From the NCBI GenBank assembly GCA_044375955.1, contig JBILLS010000003.1, positions 5,443 through 69,442 of the forward strand: a stretch of DNA of 64,000 nucleotides. Reading direction: 5' to 3'. This document shows, piece by piece, positions 59,557-64,000 of the stretch. The DNA comes from VGCC01 sp044375955 (GTDB taxonomy: Bacteria > Actinomycetota > Actinomycetes > S36-B12). The number at the start of each line of letters is the position of its first letter. Position 1 is the first letter of the stretch. Below the pieces are notes generated by a model, which was not told the DNA's origin, did no database searches, and was given only the letters and a program-made list of their open reading frames with translations. Position numbers and translations under genes: made by a program.

Positions 59557-61038
59557 ATGTTTTCGACACGCAAGCGCAACCTCGCCGCCGCACTCAGCGC
59601 ATCCACCCTTGTCGGTGCGGCGCTCGCAGTGGGCACAGTCACCCCGGCAGTCGCCGTGGCCAATTCCTCAGGAGATGCCCGAGCCAAGGCGTCATGTGTC
59701 GACCAGGCGCTGCAGATGGCGCAACCCCTCATCAAGTCGATCGCGCAGGCGGGAACGGCGAAAGAACGCGGGGTGCCGCAGATCATCGCGGCCATCCGGG
59801 CCAAGTCCGCCGCGTGCCAGGACGTGCTCTTCGGCGACGGCACTGCCGCGAACCCCGATGCCGGGCTTCTCGTCGGCAACGGCTTCTCGTTCACCGCGGC
59901 CACTTGCGAACCTGGCAACAGTTGCGACGGAGGGGATGGCGGACTACTCCTCGGCAACGGCGGCAATGGTTTCAACGGTGGCGATGGTGGCAACGCCGGC
60001 TGGTACGGGGGAAGGGCCGGGAACGGCGGCCACGGGGTAATCGGCGGCTCCTACGGAGGCGGCATCCAACTCACGGGGAATGGACAACTGATTTCCCAGG
60101 GGACCCCGGTCGTCGGCTCGCAGATGATCCACGGGGTGGATGGCGGCCATGGTGGCGCCGCGGGTCGCTACGGCAATGGGGGCAACGGCGGAAACGGTGG
60201 TGACGCAAGTGTCGGCGGAATAGGAGGGGACGGCGGCAACGGCGGTCGGGGCGGACTGCTCTCGGGCAACGGCGGGGCCGGCGGCAACGGCGGTGCCGGC
60301 GGGGTCGGCACTCCCCAGGTGCAGGGCGGGGTCGGCGGCAACGGCGGGGCCGGCGGGAGTAGCGGACTCCTCGCGGGCAGCGGTGGAGCCGGCGGTCGGG
60401 GCGGTGACGGCGGGGTCGGTAACTCCCAGGTGCAGGGAGGTAACGGCGGCAACGGCGGCAACGCCGGACTTCTCTTGGCGAGCAGCGGCAACGGCGGTAG
60501 CGCCGGATGGTTCGGGTCAACCGGTGGGGCCGGCGGCAACGGCGGGGCCGGTTCGACGGGCGGTAACGGAGGAAACGGCGGCAACGGGTCGACAGGCGGT
60601 AACGGGGGCAACGCCGGAGCCGGGAACTCCGCTGGAGCCGGGGTTCTCCTCGGCAATGGTGGCAGCGGCGGGGCCGGATCAACCGGCGGAAACGGCGGTA
60701 ACGGCGGGGCCGGTGCCACCGGCGGTAACGGCGGCGTTGGGTCTACCAGCAGTAACGGCGGCAATGGCGGGGCCGGATCAACCGGCGGCAACGGCGGCAA
60801 TGGCGGGGCCGGTGGCCTCGCGTCGATCGGGGGTAACGGCGGGGCCGGATCAGCCGGCGGTAACGGCGGCAATGGCGGGGCCGGTGGCCTCGGTTCTACC
60901 GGCGGCAGTGGTGGGAATGCCGGGCTTTTCCTTGGAGGTGGCGGGAGCGCCGCCCCATCCGCGTCGATCGGCGGTAACGGTGGCCTCGGGTCGGTCGGCG
61001 GCAACGGCGGTGCCGCGAGCGGCGTCTCCGCCGGCTAA
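59557..61038 (+). CDS. Exported PGRS-type glycine-rich repeat protein
   Basis: Protein of 493 residues with a signal peptide (LAAALSASTLVGAALAVGTVTPAVA) instead of a PE domain. A helical segment with three Cys follows (QALQMAQPLIKSIAQAG, AACQDVLFGDGTAANPDAGLLVGNG). Residues from about 125 to the end are GGxGGxGG repeats (GGNGGAGSTGGNGGNGG type), interrupted by conserved loops GLLLGNGG and VGTPQVQGGVGG. This is the architecture of mycobacterial PGRS domains, which form surface-exposed polyglycine-II sheets. ATG 59557 follows GAAGGG. Probably a surface or wall-associated protein; function unknown. Confidence 0.85.
   Translation: MFSTRKRNLAAALSASTLVGAALAVGTVTPAVAVANSSGDARAKASCVDQALQMAQPLIKSIAQAGTAKERGVPQIIAAIRAKSAACQDVLFGDGTAANPDAGLLVGNGFSFTAATCEPGNSCDGGDGGLLLGNGGNGFNGGDGGNAGWYGGRAGNGGHGVIGGSYGGGIQLTGNGQLISQGTPVVGSQMIHGVDGGHGGAAGRYGNGGNGGNGGDASVGGIGGDGGNGGRGGLLSGNGGAGGNGGAGGVGTPQVQGGVGGNGGAGGSSGLLAGSGGAGGRGGDGGVGNSQVQGGNGGNGGNAGLLLASSGNGGSAGWFGSTGGAGGNGGAGSTGGNGGNGGNGSTGGNGGNAGAGNSAGAGVLLGNGGSGGAGSTGGNGGNGGAGATGGNGGVGSTSSNGGNGGAGSTGGNGGNGGAGGLASIGGNGGAGSAGGNGGNGGAGGLGSTGGSGGNAGLFLGGGGSAAPSASIGGNGGLGSVGGNGGAASGVSAG
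59930..61030 (+). repeat. PGRS GGCGGNAAC-type coding repeats
   Basis: About 1.1 kb of imperfect tandem repeats, mostly 9- and 18-base variants of ggcggtaacggcggcaat and ggcggggccggt, encoding the Gly-Gly-X ladder. Larger blocks of about 45-60 bases recur (for example gtaacggcggcaatggcgg near 60750-60890), pointing to block duplication. They sit in one reading frame and are not a CRISPR array. Confidence 0.88.
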
Positions 61039-61102
61039 GCCGTTCGGCCCGCCCTCAGCACTGACTCAGACAGCGTGATCAGTCATTCCGTCCGGTGACG
61101 AT

Positions 61103-61137
61103 CCGTCCCCGACACCGCGCACGGTGCCGGGGGACGG
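61103..61137. terminator. Bidirectional terminator hairpin
   Basis: ccgtccccgacaccg pairs with cggtgccgggggacgg across a four-base loop, with one bulge and one mismatch. It lies between the convergent PGRS and fasciclin genes and can serve both. Confidence 0.7.
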
Positions 61138-61148
61138 TTCGCAGATTG

Positions 61149-61736
61149 CTAGGGAAGGAGTGCGGTCACGTCGACATCGGGGGGAAGGATCACGGCATCG
61201 ATCGCGTGAATCACCCCGTTACTCGCCACAACGTCGGCCTGCACAACTTTTGCACCGTTGACGGTCACGCCATCCATCGTGGACAGGGCAACAGTCTGAC
61301 CTTCCACCGTCGCGACGTCACCGTCGGTGACATCTGCCGCCATCACGGCACCGGGCACAACGTGGTACGTCAAGATCTTGACCAGCGTGTCTTTGTTCTC
61401 TGGCAACAGGAGCGCATCGAGGAGTCCCGCCGGGAGAGCCGCGAACGCGTCATCCGTGGGAGCGAAGACGGTATAGGGGCCGGCACCGTTGAGGGTGTCG
61501 ACGAGTCCGGCCGCTGTGACAGCTGCCGTGAGCGTTCCGAATCCCTCTGTGGATGATGCAATGTCGACGATGGTTCCCGCAGACTCATTGGCCATGTCAC
61601 CGGAGGTTGTCTCTTCGGCGGTTTCACTCGCCATGTCGGTGGTGGTTTCCTCGGTCGAACTACTGCACGCCACTAAGGTGAGTGACGCGGCGGCCATCAT
61701 GGCGGCCGCGAGCATCGTGCGTCGGGCAAACTTCAT
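61149..61736 (-). CDS. Fasciclin (FAS1) domain lipoprotein
   Basis: Lipoprotein of 195 residues with lipobox LVACS at about residue 24 and an acidic Thr/Glu linker. One FAS1 domain (about 55-195) is complete: TIVDIASSTEGFGTLTAAV, GPYTVFAPTDDAFAALP (motif H1 region), LVKILTYHVVPGAV (H2 region with the conserved YH) and ASNGVIHAIDAVILPP. FAS1 domains mediate adhesion or bind small hydrophobic ligands. It resembles mycobacterial MPT70/MPT83-like secreted proteins in architecture. The ATG at 61736 follows AGGAGA. Confidence 0.93.
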   Translation of the reverse strand: MKFARRTMLAAAMMAAASLTLVACSSSTEETTTDMASETAEETTSGDMANESAGTIVDIASSTEGFGTLTAAVTAAGLVDTLNGAGPYTVFAPTDDAFAALPAGLLDALLLPENKDTLVKILTYHVVPGAVMAADVTDGDVATVEGQTVALSTMDGVTVNGAKVVQADVVASNGVIHAIDAVILPPDVDVTALLP

Positions 61737-61976
61737 TGCATCTCCTCAAGTCACGGATGGGCGACCGACAAGTCGCCCTCTCAAGTGCACCACCCTCCTT
61801 GTTGATGCGCAACGACGCGGACGGTCACTGATCAGCCAATGACCGGACGGCGGTCCGCACGTAAGTACTCCAGAGTCACGACCGCGCCACGTGGATCCCC
61901 CCAAGGAGTGTTCGACTTCACCACTTCCTAGGCTCATCTCCCGTCGCCCTTGAAGGCGGCCACAAGGGGGTTGGTC

Positions 61977-64000
61977 ATGACCAGCAGCGATACGACCGTG
62001 CGTACCGGAATCTGGCGCGTACTACTTGCCCCATCGGGCAAGAGGGGCAAGTGGATCACCCTGCTGCTCTGGGTCGTACTCCTCGGCGCCACCGCGGGTG
62101 CGGCAGCGCGCCTCGAGAGTGTGCAGTCCCAGGATCCGGCCAACTCACGTCCCTCGGACACTCAGTCGGCGCTCGTCGCTCAGGCACTCGAGGATTTCCC
62201 CGGCGGTGACGCGATTCCCGCGGTCATCGCTTATGAGCGAGTCGGGGGACTCACCGAAGCAGACCTCGCGAAGATCGCCACCGACGCGATCACCAGCGCA
62301 CAGATCGTGGGTGCACCCCCACAAGCCGCGCAGCCCATCCCGAGTGCGGATGGCGAGGCAGCCATCATCGTGCTGCCCTTCACACCGGACGACGGTGACG
62401 CCCTCACGGCCACCGTGGATGAATTGCGCACCGCGGTCGGTGAAGCACCCGGCGGCGACGACACCGGTCTGCGGATCGCCGTCACCGGTGCCGCGGGCGT
62501 GATCGCAGATCTATCCCAGGTTTTTTCCGGCGTGAACACGAACCTGTTGCTCGCGACATCGATCGTCGTAGCGTTGCTGCTGCTCATCACCTACCGCAGT
62601 CCGATCCTCTGGGCGATTCCGCTCTTCGCCGTGGTCATCGGCGACTACCTGTCACGAGCGGGCATGACGTACCTGGTGGAGATCTTCGGTGCCACGGTCG
62701 ACGGTCAGATCGCTGGCATCACGCTCGTGCTCGTCTTCGGTGTCGGTACCGACTACGCATTGCTCCTCATCTCCCGCTACCGCGAGGAGTTGCGCAAGAT
62801 GAGCGACCGCCACGAGGCCATGGCGCGCGCCATGCGCGGGGCAGGGGAGGCGATCCTCGCGAGCGCGGCCACCGTCGGGGCCGGATTGCTCTGTCTACTT
62901 GCGGCCACCGTCGGCACCACCCGCGGTCTCGGACCCGCTGGATTCATCGGCGTGATCTGCGCGCTCCTCGCGGCGATGACACTGCTGCCGGCGCTCATGG
63001 TGATCTTCGGCCGCTGGGTGTTCTGGCCGTTCATCCCGCGTGAGGGCAGCACACCGCCTGTCGGGAAGTCCATCTGGGGGCGGGTGGGACGCGGGGTCGC
63101 GCGCCGCCCGCGGACCGTGTGGATCGGTGGGATTCTGGTGCTCGTCGCACTCACCGGAGGTTTGGTCAAGCTCGACCTCGGCCTGTCACTCTCCGACAAC
63201 TTCCGCGGCGAGGCCGCGAGCGTCGATGGTCAAGAGATCATCGCCGCGCACTTCCCTGAAGGTGAGGCCAACCGCACCATCGTGCTGGTGCGTCCGGGAA
63301 CGGAGGCCGCGGCCACCGACGCGATCGACGGCGTTACCAACGTCGCAGCAGTGGAACCTGGACCGCAGAACGGGACCTGGTCGCAACTGTTGGTCACGAT
63401 CGACGCAGATCCGCAGGGTGATGTCGCCTACCAGGCCGTCCGCGACATGCGCGCGGCATTGGCGGACCTTCCCGAGACAGAGGCCCTCGTCGGTGGCGAC
63501 AGCGCGGACAACCTCGACTTCGATGTTGCCCAGACCGAGACACGCAACCGCGTCGTCCCACTGGTGCTCGGCAGCGTGTTCCTGCTGCTGTGCTTGTTCC
63601 TACGCAGCATCGTGGCCCCACTGCTGTTGCTCGGCACCACGGTGCTCAGCTTCGCCGCGGCCATGGGTCTCACCGCGTTCGTGTCCAGCGAGATCCTCGG
63701 CTTCGAGCGCTTCGACGTCTCACTACCGCTGTTGGCGTTCGTGTTCCTCGTCGCACTCGGTGTCGACTACAACATCTTCCTCGCTGTGCGAGCACGCGAA
63801 GAAGCTGCGAGGTATGGGACTCGAATCGGCATGCTGCGCGCCCTCGCGGTGACCGGAGGCGTGATCACGAGCGCGGGCATCGTTCTTGCCGCGACTTTCA
63901 CCGTTCTGGGTGTGCTTCCGTTCGTAGCGCTCGCCCAGATCGGTCTTGCTGTGGCACTCGGTGTCCTTCTCGACACCTTGCTGGTCCGCACGTTGGTTGT
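61977..64000 (+). CDS. MMPL/RND-family transporter, cut by the window edge
   Basis: Membrane transporter; 674 residues are visible and the 3' end lies outside. ATG 61977 follows AAGGGGG. It has an N-terminal helix (KWITLLLWVVLLGATAGAA), a first extracellular domain, then a helix bundle with LLLATSIVVALLLLITYRSPILWAIPL and GITLVLVFGVGTDYALLLISRYREEL, the last carrying the Asp-Tyr pair used for proton coupling in MMPL proteins. The second half repeats this plan (VFLVALGVDYNIFLAVRAREE). MMPL proteins export lipids, siderophores or drugs in actinobacteria. The substrate is unknown. Confidence 0.92.
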   Translation, partial: MTSSDTTVRTGIWRVLLAPSGKRGKWITLLLWVVLLGATAGAAARLESVQSQDPANSRPSDTQSALVAQALEDFPGGDAIPAVIAYERVGGLTEADLAKIATDAITSAQIVGAPPQAAQPIPSADGEAAIIVLPFTPDDGDALTATVDELRTAVGEAPGGDDTGLRIAVTGAAGVIADLSQVFSGVNTNLLLATSIVVALLLLITYRSPILWAIPLFAVVIGDYLSRAGMTYLVEIFGATVDGQIAGITLVLVFGVGTDYALLLISRYREELRKMSDRHEAMARAMRGAGEAILASAATVGAGLLCLLAATVGTTRGLGPAGFIGVICALLAAMTLLPALMVIFGRWVFWPFIPREGSTPPVGKSIWGRVGRGVARRPRTVWIGGILVLVALTGGLVKLDLGLSLSDNFRGEAASVDGQEIIAAHFPEGEANRTIVLVRPGTEAAATDAIDGVTNVAAVEPGPQNGTWSQLLVTIDADPQGDVAYQAVRDMRAALADLPETEALVGGDSADNLDFDVAQTETRNRVVPLVLGSVFLLLCLFLRSIVAPLLLLGTTVLSFAAAMGLTAFVSSEILGFERFDVSLPLLAFVFLVALGVDYNIFLAVRAREEAARYGTRIGMLRALAVTGGVITSAGIVLAATFTVLGVLPFVALAQIGLAVALGVLLDTLLVRTLV

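Noticed and set aside
59930..61030. Dense short repeats that could suggest a CRISPR array or a non-coding repeat
   Set aside because: The repeats keep one long reading frame with a signal peptide, unit size varies in multiples of three and there are no unique spacers; they encode the PGRS domain.

Overview
The window looks like chromosomal DNA of a high-GC member of the Actinomycetota. Evidence: GC-rich coding throughout, many GTG starts, 1- to 8-base overlaps between consecutive genes, an actinobacterial-type PGRS repeat protein, a PknH-like secreted sensor domain and an oleA-oleBC-oleD cluster with the BC fusion known from Micrococcus. I cannot name the order or genus. No rRNA, CRISPR array, transposase or integrase gene was found.

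Left part (1-29 kb) is ordinary chromosome. In order: a conserved hypothetical gene cut by the edge; a sugar block (ROK regulator, xylulokinase, later a RbsD/FucU mutarotase, rpiB, a second FGGY kinase, ribokinase); a secreted HNH nuclease coupled to a very acidic small protein; a secreted trypsin-like protease; a potassium channel; a DUF4397 protein; tRNA-Lys; an FAH-family hydrolase; two divergent cytochromes P450; an M23 peptidase; an ATP-grasp enzyme; an MpaB-type oxygenase; the olefin cluster oleA-oleBC-oleD; an HtrA-like protease; a large multidomain subtilase; Sua5/TsaC; an SDR; and a small zincin. tRNA-Glu, tRNA-Asp and tRNA-Phe close this part.

Middle part (29.4-54.3 kb) is an accessory region anchored at tRNA-Phe. 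The 3' 51 bases of tRNA-Phe recur, in the same orientation, at about 30.8, 33.0, 34.2 and 54.3 kb. Identity falls with distance from the intact gene (about 49, 40, 37 and 36 of 51 by my count), as expected for successive site-specific insertions that each rebuild the tRNA end and push older copies outward. The copies delimit small cassettes: a toxin-antitoxin pair plus a VOC protein; a membrane peptide plus a fibronectin/DUF1566 surface protein; a PknH-like secreted protein; then a 20-kb segment. That last segment holds four sulfotransferases, three glycosyltransferases, an ABC-2 polysaccharide exporter, UDP-GlcNAc 2-epimerase, a nucleotide-sugar dehydrogenase and a heparinase-like protein, and so probably makes and exports a sulfated, uronic-acid-containing surface glycan.

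Right part (54.3-64 kb) encodes exported and envelope proteins: a secretory-lipase-type hydrolase that starts directly at the last att copy, a lipoprotein paralogous to the secreted protein at 52 kb, a methyltransferase, a PGRS glycine-repeat protein, a fasciclin lipoprotein and an MMPL/RND transporter cut by the edge. The two paralogues share an invariant Cys-His-Asp/Asn pattern that suggests an uncharacterised family of secreted papain-like enzymes.
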